From assembly GCA_009746045.1 (NCBI GenBank), contig RPFO01001819.1, positions 27,901 through 91,900 on the forward strand: 64,000 nucleotides of DNA, given 5' to 3'. The position numbers and the translations under genes were made by a program. Below the pieces are notes generated by a model, which was not told the origin of the DNA, did not search any database, and saw only the letters and a program-made list of their open reading frames with translations. This DNA comes from Mesostigma viride. Lineage: Eukaryota > Streptophyta > Mesostigmatophyceae > Mesostigmatales > Mesostigmataceae. Of the stretch, positions 54,481 through 64,000 are shown one piece after another (position 1 is the stretch's first letter; the number at the start of each line of letters is the position of its first letter).

Positions 54481-55330
54481 AAGTGCAAGAGATGGAGACA
54501 TGGGATATGCCAATGCCATATCATGTGAGCATACGTGGATGCCAGGTGACATGTGCCAGCGTTGGGGTCACTGCACCTTGATATGCTCGCTCGGCATATT
54601 CTCGACATGTATTACTGTACACGCAGTGTATATCATGCATGGTGCGTGTTGGTAGCATTCAAATGGCTGTGTTAGTGATGTGGCATGTATTATTCACCTT
54701 TCCTTCCCATTTTGCAATGTGCCAAGTAGTTTAGAGGCACGGTGTCATGGGGTATACATATGGACATGCACTGCACATCACAGCTTTGTGGCATACTGGC
54801 AATGCCTACCTTACATGATGGATTCTGCTAGCAATGGTCACCACTCAGGCATTCACATGCACCAAGGTTTTGCACACTGTTTGTACTAGTCATTCTTGAG
54901 TTGCCTGCAAAGATTTAAATGATGCGCCCCAGCTTGGAGAATGTTTTGGTGGGTAATGTTGTTAAAATTGTGGGTAAAAAAGCAAAAAATGGTGACAATT
55001 GCTGGCAAATGTCACCATTTTGGGCTCTGCATGATCTGAATTTCTGCTCATGACTTGTTGAGACCTTGCTTCAGGTGCTGGCATGATGGCAATAAGTTTT
55101 GGTGGCATTCTGACATTATTTGGGTTAAATATTGATTTTAAATGGCCATTAATGACAAATGCTAGCAAAATTTTGCTAGCATTTGTCACCAACTAGGGCT
55201 CCAAATGGCGTAGAACTTTGTACAAGGTCAGAACAACTATTATTCATCACCACTGCAAAGTTACAGCATAATCTGAGATCAACTATTGTTTCTATGCAAG
55301 TGCAAGTGGTTTAGGTGGCCAGTTTTGGCC
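53625..55330. repeat. segmental duplication, copy 1
   Basis: Diverged but collinear with 57230-59000. Shared landmarks: ACCGACTCACCTATCACGGG / TCGACTCACCTATCGCGGG, ACGTGGATGCCAGGTGACAT, and CATTTGTCACC...AGGGCTCCAAATG. This copy lacks the LINE insertion present in copy 2. Confidence 0.85.
55153..55188. repeat. 36-bp perfect palindrome
   Basis: TGACAAATGCTAGCAAAA and its exact reverse complement with no spacer. Within duplication copy 1; copy 2 has lost most of the left arm. Confidence 0.92.
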
Positions 55331-55830
55331 TTGGATCTGGAGTTAACTTAAGCAGGGAGTACCATGTAAACTTAACATTTTGACTCAACTACTCCACCAC
55401 TAGCCAGACACATCCCGGGGAGTGGTGGGATCCAATCCTAGGTCAATCGGACAATAAACTTGCCATGGGCCATAATTTATGTAAAAAAAAGGCCATTTCA
55501 AGGTGTTGTGTCCATTGGCCATGTTTGTTGCCCATGTCAGTTAGCGCAGTTTAGGATGTGTTGTTTTGTTGTTTAGCTGGGTTTGCATAGGCCTTACACT
55601 CTAACCCAGGGGAAACAGAGAAAATGCTTGTTAGGCATGTGAATGCTACCATCAGTGTTCACATGGTTGCCATGCACCCAGTGCATTGTCGTGTCTGCCT
55701 CAGCATCTGCCAGTTCACCATGCGTTGATTTATGCCTTGTTCCCCCGCTCCGCATTCGTTGGCATTCCGTTTTGGCGTTGCCGTTGAATACAGGTGAGGG
55801 AATGCAAAGAACCGCTTGACTTCTCTGCAG
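55331..55830. other. spacer before the broken gene
   Basis: No ORF supported. Sequence up to the acceptor TTCTCTGCAG at 55821-55830. Confidence 0.4.
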
Positions 55831-57052
55831 CATCAGCAAAGTATGATGTACATGGCAACCCATGGAAGCGTGCGGCGGGGGCAAAATATATGCTACAGGA
55901 ATTGAGAAAATGGCATCAACAAAATCGCACGCTGTGGAAGAGCCTTAAAGTGGTAAAACAACGCCACAATGGAGGTGTGACCAGTCGGCTTCAGGGAAGA
56001 GTAGCGGTGAGTCACTCTCTTATTTTAGTTGGCGGCAATTCATTGCTGTGATGCAGGCTGCCATGCCAGCAGTCTTCCCTAATGTGTATGGTAGGAGTAC
56101 AAGACTAAGGCAGTTATGTTGCTGGCCTCTGCACTGACCCTCCCGCTACATTGTTGGTAATGTTGCTGCTTGGTTGGCTTTCCTTTGACGTGCATATCGT
56201 CCAATTCTGTGATGCAGATTGAACGCCTAAGCAGCCACATCTATATCTGGAGCAAGGCATGAACGGCAGCAGAAAAGAGAGAGGAAGAGAGGGAAAGAGA
56301 GGCTGCGGAGAAGCGCGAGGAACAGCTAAGATGCAAGAGGCAACGGGTGGAGGAACATGGCAACGAAGCCAGCGGTAGTGGGAGCTGCGAGCGAGCACGT
56401 CAACTGCGGTGGATGCACACGTGGGGGAGGCACATGCGGGGCAAGCATGTGTAGGCCTGCAAATCGTGCCAGGGCCCACCGTGATTGCAATTGCCGAGTT
56501 CCTGCTGAAGCGAGCACTGGCCTCCTTTCCGCAGTTGGCAGCCAAGGACGCGACAATCACGCTTGTGGAGAGTTTGTGTAAGGAAGAACCTGGACTCGGC
56601 ATCGGGCAGTCCAGCGGTGGACCTGCTGAACAACACAGCCTGTGCCCTTGCGAATGCCGCGCTGCAGTTGGTCTCCAACTCCGTCCATCCATGTTGATGG
56701 CAAGGTTAGTTGTGCCACATTTTCTTCCTGTTTTGGGTATGACGCATCAATAATTGCCCCTTGTATGTACGGGTGCGGTCGATTGACCTCCCTCCAGCAA
56801 CATTGCAACATCCGTTACTGACGTCCACTGCGGCGGATGCGTTCCTCCAGCATGTTAGTTGCCTTGTGAGCTGTAATTGTGCAGGGTGTCGTCAGTACAT
56901 CCGATGAGAAGGATAACAAGGAGCTCAAGTGTCACTGGTGTTGCCTGGTTGATGGCGCGCGTAATATCCATGGGCATCAGCATATGGTCCCAAACACACT
57001 CAAACGGCTGGCCGAGTCGCTGGGAGAGGCAGTCCACATGCAGTTGGAGAGG
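55831..57052 (+). pseudogene. broken spliced gene, family unknown
   Basis: Exon-like 55831-56006 (YDVHGNPWKRAAGAKYML, WHQQNRTLWKSLKVVKQRHN) ends at donor GTGAGT and joins in phase 0 to an exon at 56218 (acceptor TGATGCAG; IERLSSHIYIWSKA). There an in-frame TGA interrupts, followed by a strongly charged coiled coil (TAAEKREEEREREAAEKREE). Further on, another frame gives VIAIAEFLLKRALASFPQLA and TITLVESLCKEEPG; donor near 56,705. A last piece from 56885 has CHWCCLVDGARNIHGHQHM and VPNTLKRLAESLGEAV, a possible Cys/His zinc site, then runs into the GGGA array. The stop and frame breaks indicate a pseudogene, though the spliced structure is clear. I assign no function. Confidence 0.5.
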
Positions 57053-57070
57053 GTGGGTGGGTGGGGTGGC

Positions 57071-57222
57071 GGGAGGGAGGGAGGGAGGGAGGGAGGGAGG
57101 GAGGGAGGGAGGGAGGGAGGGAGGGAGGGAGGGAGGGAGGGAGGGAGGGAGGAGGGAGGAGGGAGGGAGGGAGGGAGGGAGGGAGGGAGGGAGGGAGGGA
57201 GGGAGGGAGGGAGGGAGGGAGG
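57071..57222. repeat. (GGGA)n microsatellite
   Basis: About 37 near-perfect GGGA units with two GGA interruptions. Any Arg/Glu/Gly protein read from it is an artefact. Confidence 0.95.
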
Positions 57223-57229
57223 GTGGGTG

Positions 57230-59000
57230 GGTGGTTATGGTGGGTGGATGGGTGCAAGGGTGGTTGCTTATAAGTGAATCGCCAGGTGGCTGGGGGATCG
57301 ACGGGGTTTGGGAACTCCTAGGTGGGTGCATTGTTGGATGCCTGAGTGAAACTGTTGCATGGGCTGGAGGATTTGCACCGTTGGTTTGTGGCGGGTGGAT
57401 GTGTAGCTGTGATTAGAAGTGGGTGGGGTGAGCGATGGGGAAGGTAGATGGGTGGGTGGGTGCACGGATATGGGTGGGTGGGTGGTTTTGTAGTTGGGAT
57501 CGACTCACCTATCGCGGGTGGAGGGCTGTGCATGTTAGGGGTGAGATGGGTGGGTGACTGGCTGAGAGGATGTGGATGTGTGAGGGTGAGTGGGTGCAGG
57601 TCGGTGGGTATAAGGGTATGGGGGGAAAGAGTGGTCGAGTGGGAAGGGGCGTGGGTGGGTCAGGGGTGGGCGGCCTGGTGGGCACACATGGGGCCAGCTG
57701 GCTGGGTGGTTAGGTGGCTGCGTGGTTTTAGTAATGGGTGCCTGGATAAAAGGATGGGTGAATGCCTCCTTATTGCCTAGGTGGGTAGATTGCATATGTG
57801 GCTAGCTGGGTGGGTGGATGTCCCAGTGGGTGGGTATGTGGCTGGGTGCCTGGGTGCACGAGTGGTTAGATAGGTTGGTTTAGTAGGTGCGTGGCTGGCT
57901 GGCTGGGTCACCGGGTGGGTGGACCAGTGGGTGGCTGGGTACTCAGGTGCGCAAGTGTATGAGTACTTGTGTGGGTGGGCCAGGTGGATGCATGGGTGGG
58001 TGACTGCATGGGTGACTCGGTACGCACAAAGGGCAACGGATATAGACATGGGGATATGCCAATGCCTTGGGGTGAGCATACGTGGATGCCAGGTGACATG
58101 TGCCAGCCTGTCGCAGTTATACTATACCTTGGCGTTTGCTTGGCGTGTCGTTGCCAATAATTTCACACAGGATGTACATGGTACGTGTTGGTAGCAATCA
58201 CATGGCTGTGTTAGTGAGTGATGTTGCATGTATTGTTCAGCTTTCTTTCCCATTTTGCAATGTGCCAAGGTTCTTAAGTAGTTTAGAAGTATGGTGTCAT
58301 GGGGTATACATCAAGGAGACAACCAGCGCAGGCCAGAAATCGGGAGAATCCGGACCATGGTAGCTCACATGCATGTGCACTGCACATCACACATTTGTGG
58401 CATACTCGCAATGTCTACCTTACATCTTGCATTCTGTTAGGAACAGTCGCCACTCAGGCATTCACATGCACCAGGGTTTCGCTCACTGTTTGTGCTGTAG
58501 TCATCGTTAAATCAAAAATCTTTACAAAGCCTGGCAATTGTCATAATGTTGGGCTCCTTATGACATGAGATTTTGCACACGAAGTTTTGCGACCATGCTT
58601 CAGATGCTTGCATGATGACGACCAGTTTTGGTTGTAATATGACATGGTGGTGCAGGTGCCCTGGTGCACCTAGAGCAGGGGTAGCTTACATTCCCACCCT
58701 TGCATGAAGTAGCCTAGAATGTATTAAAAGCCATATGCCCCTTCTCAGGGATATGTGCTACATTTACTCCCAACGGAGTGATGTTGATAACTAATTAATT
58801 AATGACATCATATTAATTTTTAAAATCATTATTGATAGCAACACTACCTTGTTAGCATTTGTTACCATTCAGGGCTCCAAATGCCCTGAGGCGTTGTACA
58901 AGGTCTGAACAACCGTAATTCATTGTGGCTGTTAAGTTCCAGCTTCGTCGGGCATAATTCGTCTAACTATCTAAGTGCAAACGTTGTTTGGAAGGGACTC
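57230..59000. repeat. segmental duplication, copy 2
   Basis: Collinear with 53625-55330. The GGGA array lies at its start and a LINE 3' fragment (58646-58801) interrupts it. Confidence 0.85.
58646..58801 (+). mobile_element. 5'-truncated LINE insertion, 3' UTR only (156 bp)
   Basis: Matches 40225-40376 and ends AATTAATTAA. Flanked by ATGACAT on both sides (58639-58645 and 58802-58808), a target-site duplication. Duplication copy 1 near 55,105-55,115 shows the corresponding uninterrupted sequence. Confidence 0.85.
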
Positions 59001-59119
59001 GATCATTTTGGCCTTAATTAAGGATCTGGAGCAGGAGCACGTATTCCATGGACTGATGGGGGTGGGTGCATTAGAACTGAGCCGCGAAGACTAGCTGATC
59101 TCACTCTAATCTTATATAC

Positions 59120-59235
59120 AAAGTTGTCTCCTTGATAATATACAAAGTTGTCTCTCTTAATACAAAATCCTAACTACTCTACTCAGTCACGCACCCCTTC
59201 CTCCTGGCGTGGGGGAGGGGGGGCTCTTACATCGC
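59120..59235 (-). mobile_element. LINE 3' UTR/ORF2-end fragment
   Basis: AAAATCCTAACTACTCTACTC followed by a C/T- and G-rich stretch resembles 33,083-33,140, the end of the LINE copy there. Small fragment; borders unclear. A short direct repeat TATACAAAGTTGTCTC also occurs here twice. Confidence 0.5.
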
Positions 59236-59292
59236 CATGCGTCCAGGCATGATTTGTCTCGCTTCATGTACCATGATTGCCTTTAATTTGAC

Positions 59293-59350
59293 CATTAATT
59301 AATTAATTAATTAATTAATTAATTAATTAATTAATTAATTAATTAATTAA
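59293..59350. repeat. (TTAA)n microsatellite
   Basis: About 14 ATTA units. Confidence 0.95.
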
Positions 59351-59363
59351 GAACATCCATCCA

Positions 59364-59591
59364 TCCTCCCTCCCTCCCTCCCTCCCTCCTCCCTCCCTCC
59401 CTCCCTCCCTCCCTCCCTCCCTCCCTCCCTCCCTCCCTCCCTCCCTCCTCCTCCCTCCCTCCCTCCCTCCTCCCTCCCTCCCTCCCTCCCTCCTCCCTCC
59501 CTCCCTCCCTCCCTCCCTCCCTCCCTCCCTCCCTCCCTCCCTCCCTCCCTCCTCCCTCCCTCCCTCCCTCCCTCCCTCCCTCCCTCCCTCC
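59364..59591. repeat. (CCCT)n microsatellite
   Basis: About 55 CCCT units with CCT interruptions; complementary in sequence to the GGGA array at 57071-57222. Confidence 0.95.
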
Positions 59592-59807
59592 ATGATGAAA
59601 TTTGGTCGGGTAAATTGCAATAGACTCGCCTTTTGATGACGAACACGCCGATCTAATTTTTGGCAGCCATCGCCCAGGATTTCGCAAGTTATCGCCAGCG
59701 GCCTGCCCAGCAGATCTCGCTATTTTTCTGCACATTATGGCGGCACCACGCACGTGATCAGTGTGCCTGCGCCCCCTGCCCTCGTCTAGGTGCTATTAAA
59801 CGTAGCT

Positions 59808-60255
59808 ATGGAGGTCCCCGCATCGTCTTCAGCTCTTGCCGCCGATTCTATTGATGCCCAGATTGCTGCAAACAAAATCGCCCACGACATTGTCGTCGCC
59901 AAGAACGCCGCTAACAAGCGATCCAAGACTTCGGAAGCAACTTCGGAAGCAACTCCGATAGCTGCTGAAACCTCCTTGCCGGACGCCATTTCTTCCTCAT
60001 TCTACATGCCAGGCCAGCGTTTGAGCCTGGCAGACATCGATACCTTACTCGCCTACAATGACGCCGCTGTGACAAGCGTGCTGAAGCTCCGCAACGACAA
60101 CGACGCCCCGATTCGCCACCCTAAGAGCGGCCAGGTTATGGAGGCTGCTTCGGATGAATGGCCTCATTGGGATGAGCGCCAGCGTCGGCTTGCCTGTCTT
60201 ATTTCGTGCTGCCCTGAACTTGTCGAGCTGCCGGCGACGACCATCGCCATCTTGT
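59808..60255 (+). CDS. probable first exon of an unknown gene
   Basis: ATG at 59808 opens MEVPASSSALAADSIDAQIA, a helical Ala-rich segment with a basic stretch (NAANKRSKTSEATSEAT), then MPGQRLSLADIDTLLAYNDA, LKLRNDNDAPIRHPKSGQVM and WPHWDERQRRLACLISCCPE. A strong donor GTGTAAGTTAG follows at 60256, so the coding exon likely ends there in phase 1. No acceptor could be assigned; the hairpin tandem repeat starts about 140 bp later. The family is not recognised, but codon use is even and the residue mix is protein-like. Confidence 0.5.
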
Positions 60256-60293
60256 GTAAGTTAGGGTCTTAGGGGCAGTGCAGCTTGTCTGGA

Positions 60294-60390
60294 CGATGAT
60301 TACTCTGATGATTACTCTGATGATTACTCTGATGATTACGCATGATTACGCATGATTACGCATGATTACGCATGATTACGCATGATTACA
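60294..60390. repeat. ATGATTAC-based microsatellites
   Basis: Four 12-bp units ATGATTACTCTG followed by about six 10-bp units ATGATTACGC. Confidence 0.9.
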
Positions 60391-60393
60391 CCG

Positions 60394-60985
60394 GTATTAC
60401 ATAGGAAGGAGTGACTATGTACTCCACCCTATGTACTCCAAGAGTACATAGGGTGGCACACTATGTACTCCAAGAGTACATAGTGTGGAGTACATATGAT
60501 CCGGGATTTTCGAATAGGGGACTGCCGACGCGGTGAGACACGCCCGTATTACATAGGAAGGAGTGACTATGTACTCCACACTATGTACTCCAAGAGTACA
60601 TAGGGTGGCACACTATGTACTCCAAGAGTACATAGTGTGGAGTACATATGATCCGGGATTTCCGAATAGGGGACTGCCGACGCGGTGAGACACGCCCGTA
60701 TTACATAGGAAGGAGTGACTATGTACTCCACACTATGTACTCCAAGAGTACATAGGGTGGCACACTATGTACTCCAAGAGTACATAGTGTGGAGTACATA
60801 TGATCCGGGATTTCCGATAGGGGACTGCCGACGCGGTGAGACACGCCCGTATTACATAGGAAGGAGTGACTACCTATGTAATCCACACTATGTACTCCAA
60901 GAGTACATAGGGTGGCACACTATGTACTCCAAGAGTACATAGTGTGGAGTACATATGATCCGGGATTTCCGATTAGGGGACTGCC
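60394..60985. repeat. 152-bp tandem repeat of hairpins, four units
   Basis: Units start at 60394, 60546, 60698 and 60849. Each has two copies of CTATGTACTCCAAGAGTACATAG (stem-loop with CAA loop), extended by flanking CCACACTATG/CATAGTGTGG arms, then TGATCCGGGATTT and GACGCGGTGAGACACGCCC. Units are almost identical. Confidence 0.93.
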
Positions 60986-62008
60986 GAACTCGAGGCCCCC
61001 AGAGTACTAACTAGGCTGACTATGTACTCGAGTCACGACGCAGTGAGATACGCCAAGCCGCCCGAAGCAGATCTCTGCATGCGCCACGTGTAACGAGGGT
61101 TCTGCTTGCGAATTCGAATTGCGATGAGCCGTTGCAGACGCGCCGCCTAGATGTTTGAATTCCATCAACGAGCCTTGAACGAGCTGGTAAAGTTTGCCTG
61201 CCCTTGCATCACCTTGCGCTGGCTATGCCGATTGCAGTCCAGCCGACTGATAGTGGTGCAAGAATAAGCGCCCCCCTAAACCCGCATGCTCACGATGCTT
61301 GAAGAAAAAAAAGCAAAAGGCGCACCAGGATGCATGACAAGCCCTTTTGGAGCCCCAGTTTAGCATGATTCGGTCATCCGTTTCCAGCCATCGGCAGCGC
61401 CAACTCCGATACAGCTTACTATGGCGTAGTCGGTAGCCAGCTACACCGCTTTTCTTGCCTTTGTTACTACATGCAAACTTCAATTCGTTACATCGTGCGC
61501 CTGCGGCATATTTAAGAAAGCGGCTGCAAGCGCACCTTGCTGAGCCAGGTACACAATGTCTTCAGTCAGCGACCGCGTATGCATGCCACGTTTAGTCGCA
61601 TCGAGTCGCGTAGACAATGCGTTCCGGATTAAATTGTTCACCGTTCAATTGCTCAGCGCTGCCTGAATGCAGCGCGCTTTATTACTGATTCTGTCCTCTT
61701 TGCATGCATTGCAGTGGATTGTATGTTATTTTCACGTTGTCCATCTTTCCACTCGCTTTCATTGTTTACCAGATACCAAAAGTCTCCCACGAGGTAGGCG
61801 ACACTTCAATCTCGCTTATTTTACACCTGGCACACCTGGGCTTCTCTGTATGTGCCGATGCCCATCGTAAGTTGTTGAACGTTTTTTGCCCTCCATGGTT
61901 TCCAATTTTACTAGGAGTTCTTAGGAGCTCTCTCTCCATTGACTTCTCTGTCTCTTTTGCTTTGGCCATGCCATGTTAGGGTAATGTCTTCCTTGCTGCC
62001 ATGCTAGC
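60986..62008. other. no gene recognised
   Basis: Unsupported ORFs on both strands. No repeat or element end recognised. Confidence 0.4.
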
Positions 62009-63270
62009 GGGCCCACGTGCTTGTTCCTTGTCAAAGTAGGGAGGCTCGCGGGGTAGGTGGCTGGTAATGCTTGTACCTTATCAAGGGAGGGGCCCACGTA
62101 GGGTAGGTGGGTGGGCATGCGTGTACCTTGTCAAGGGAGGGATTCACGTATGGTAGGTGGGTGCACGAGCTTGGTCCTTGTCAAGAGTCACATACGTAGG
62201 GTAGGTGAGTGCACGTGCTTGTTACTGGTCAGGGGAGGCATGGATGTGGGGTAGGCATGTGCACGTGCTTATTCCTTGTCAAGGGAGGGACGCACGTAGT
62301 GTAGGTGAGTTCATGTGCTTGTTCCTTGTCAAAGGAGGGGTGCACACAGGGTGGGTGGGTGCACGTGCTCGTTCCTTGTCAAGGGAGGCATGCATGTGGG
62401 GTAGGCATGTGCACGTGCTTGTTTCATGTCAAGGGAGGGATGCAGGTAGGGTAGGTGGGTGGGCTTGCTTGTTCCTTGTCAAGGGAGGGATGCACGTACG
62501 GTAGATGAGTGCACATGCTTGTTCCTTGTCAAAGGAGGGGGGCATGTGGAGTAGGAATGTGCACATGGTTGTTCCATGTCAAGGGAGGGATGCAGGTAGG
62601 GTAGGTGGGTGGGCATGCTTGTACCTTATCAAGGGAGGGGCGGACATCGGGTAGGTGGGTGCACGTGCTTGGTCCTTGCCAAGGGAGGGATTCACGTACG
62701 GTAGGTGAGTGCACATGCTTGTTCCTTGTCGAAGGAGGGGGGCACTTAGGGTAGGTGGGTGCACGTGCTTGTTGCTTGTCAAGAGGCACGTACATAGGGT
62801 TGGTGGGTGCACGTGCTTGTTCCATGTCACAGGAGGGATGCACGTAGGGTAGGTGGGTGCACGTGCTTGTTACTGGTCAGGGGAGGCATGGATGTGGGGT
62901 AGGCATGTGCACGTGCCTATTCCTTGTCAAGGGAGGGACGCGCGTAGTGTAGGTGAGTTCACGTGCTTGTTCCTTGTCAAAGGAGGGGTGCACACAGGGT
63001 GGGTGGGTGCACGTGCTCGTTCGATTCTTGTCAAGGGAGGCATGCATGTGGGGTAGGCACGTGCACGTGCTTGTTCCTTGTCAAAGGAGGGGGTGCACAT
63101 AGGGTAGGTGGGTGCACGTGCCCGTTCGATTCTTGTCAAGGGAGGCATGCATGTGGGTGGGGCATGTGCACGTGCTTGTTCCTTGTCAAGGGAGGGACAC
63201 AACAGGGTATGTGGGTGGTTTTGCTGGTTCCTCGCCATGGGAGGGACGTAATAGGGTAGGTGAGTGCACG
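62009..63270. repeat. ~51-bp minisatellite, more than 20 units
   Basis: Units built on GCACGTGCTTGTTCCTTGTC, AAGGGAGGGATGCACGTAGG and GTAGGTGGGT, period about 50-54 bp, with unit variants arranged in a higher-order block: 62,200-62,420 and 62,860-63,060 share the same variant order. ORFs through it are artefacts. Confidence 0.92.
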
Positions 63271-63284
63271 CATCATTTTTTTCC

Positions 63285-63545
63285 TTATTCTCAGCCCATC
63301 AACTAGAACTTTCAGCTGCCAGTCCTCACTACTCTACGACCGTAACTGCATTCGGGTTCATGTTAAATACGTTGCGTTTTTCTTGGACGGCATGGAAGAT
63401 GCTGTCATTTTCAAGAGAGGGATGCACGTACGTATTGGTGGTGGTGCACGCATCGTCCCTTTTCTTACTAGTTGCCTGTGTACTAGAAATTTCAACTGCT
63501 ATTCCTCGCTACCGTATGGCCGTAACTGCATTCGGGGCATTTTGC
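63285..63545. repeat. two related ~75-bp segments
   Basis: ACTAGAA-TTTCA-CTGC...CCTC-CTAC...CCGTAACTGCATTCGGG occurs at 63,302-63,356 and 63,481-63,535. No coding assigned. Confidence 0.7.
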
Positions 63546-63665
63546 GTTTTCTGTGAGTGCGTGACAGTTGCTGTCTTACTTGGACAAAGGCGGAATGAAC
63601 TGCAGGTAATCCGGAATGATTAAGACGGGAAGTTGGTCAACTCGCACCAAAAGCGGAGCCGCCAT

Positions 63666-63779
63666 ATGGACGGCGGTACCTTTCAAATCAACATGGGCGA
63701 TTACCCCTGGCCGAGCGGACTTGAGGGTGACAACAGCTTCAAGACGCCACCCTCATCGGCCAAGGTTCTACTGCCGTAA
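63666..63779 (+). CDS. short ORF or exon, unknown
   Basis: ATG at 63666 encodes 37 residues (MDGGTFQINMGDYPWPSGLE...) ending at TAA. Composition is protein-like, but there is no homology cue or splice context to confirm it. Confidence 0.25.
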   Translation: MDGGTFQINMGDYPWPSGLEGDNSFKTPPSSAKVLLP

Positions 63780-64000
63780 CGGCTTGATTTATTACCTAAG
63801 ATGTTCCGTGAACTTCATGTGCGTCATCTCCACGATTTCATCATGAAGCCCACGTTGACAACATCGGATGGAAGTGATTCGTGCAATTGATTATTAATGA
63901 CTTCTTAAACATTTTAATGAAATGCCTAATTCAAAAATGCATCTTGAAAAGCACCATATCATGCAAGCCACTCACCATAGCCGGGGTCAATGCATTTTAA

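Noticed and set aside
53488-54608. Long His/Pro/Thr-rich ORFs
   Set aside because: They are translations of the G-rich minisatellite in several frames.
56855-57416. REGG and PPSL repeat proteins (also at 59339-59753)
   Set aside because: Artefacts of GGGA/CCCT microsatellites open in all frames.
60394-60985. CRISPR array
   Set aside because: Units are contiguous 152-bp repeats without variable spacers and the context is eukaryotic.
62205-63259. Repeat ORFs over the ~51-bp minisatellite
   Set aside because: Open only because the unit lacks stops in some frames; no sign of coding selection.

Overview
The window is eukaryotic nuclear DNA built mostly from nested mobile elements. Support comes from GT-AG introns whose phases match across joined exons, a chromodomain-bearing Ty3/gypsy retrotransposon, Ty1/copia retrotransposons, piggyBac-like TTAA transposons, a hAT element, L1-like LINE debris and long mini- and microsatellites. 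GC-rich exons and element content would fit a green-lineage alga or a similar protist; this is an inference and no species is claimed. No ribosomal RNA, tRNA, CRISPR array or bacterial operon was seen.

Layout. 1-2357: 3' end of a spliced host-type gene whose last exons carry a repeated NDDVP motif; a 62-bp minisatellite sits in its long intron. 2358-10240: duplicated intergenic blocks, a decayed GC-rich coding region, a 247-bp foldback repeat and a LINE reverse-transcriptase fragment. 10241-32552: one complete LTR retrotransposon (minus strand, 583-bp LTRs, 5-bp target duplication CCTAA), swollen to 22.3 kb by five later insertions: two TTAA elements in its 3' LTR, one in its 5' LTR, an autonomous-looking piggyBac-like element between ORF3 and the polypurine tract, and a hAT-type element inside the integrase/chromodomain coding sequence. 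Besides gag-pol it carries a leader ORF with an RNase H1 N-terminal-type hybrid-binding domain and an 846-aa ORF3 in the env position.

32.5-41.1 kb: LINE 3' fragments, a second copy of a 2.08-kb TTAA element, a repeated 26-bp palindromic motif, and a LINE ORF1 followed directly by a LINE 3' UTR with no ORF2. 41.1-52.1 kb: a plus-strand copia-like element (copia-2, gag plus integrase only) split at gag codon 15 by a complete 8.0-kb minus-strand copia-like element (copia-1). Copia-1 has the unusual pol order integrase-protease-RT-RNase H.

52.1-59.6 kb: G-rich minisatellites forming two diverged copies of one segment, with a broken spliced gene between them and a clean LINE insertion in one copy. 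59.8-64 kb: a likely first exon of an unknown gene, a 152-bp tandem repeat made of hairpins, and a ~51-bp minisatellite of over 20 units.

Insertion order can be read directly: LINE 3' end, then gypsy, then TTAA and hAT elements; copia-2, then copia-1. Many otherwise intact frames break at short homopolymers, so some frameshifts may be assembly errors rather than biology.
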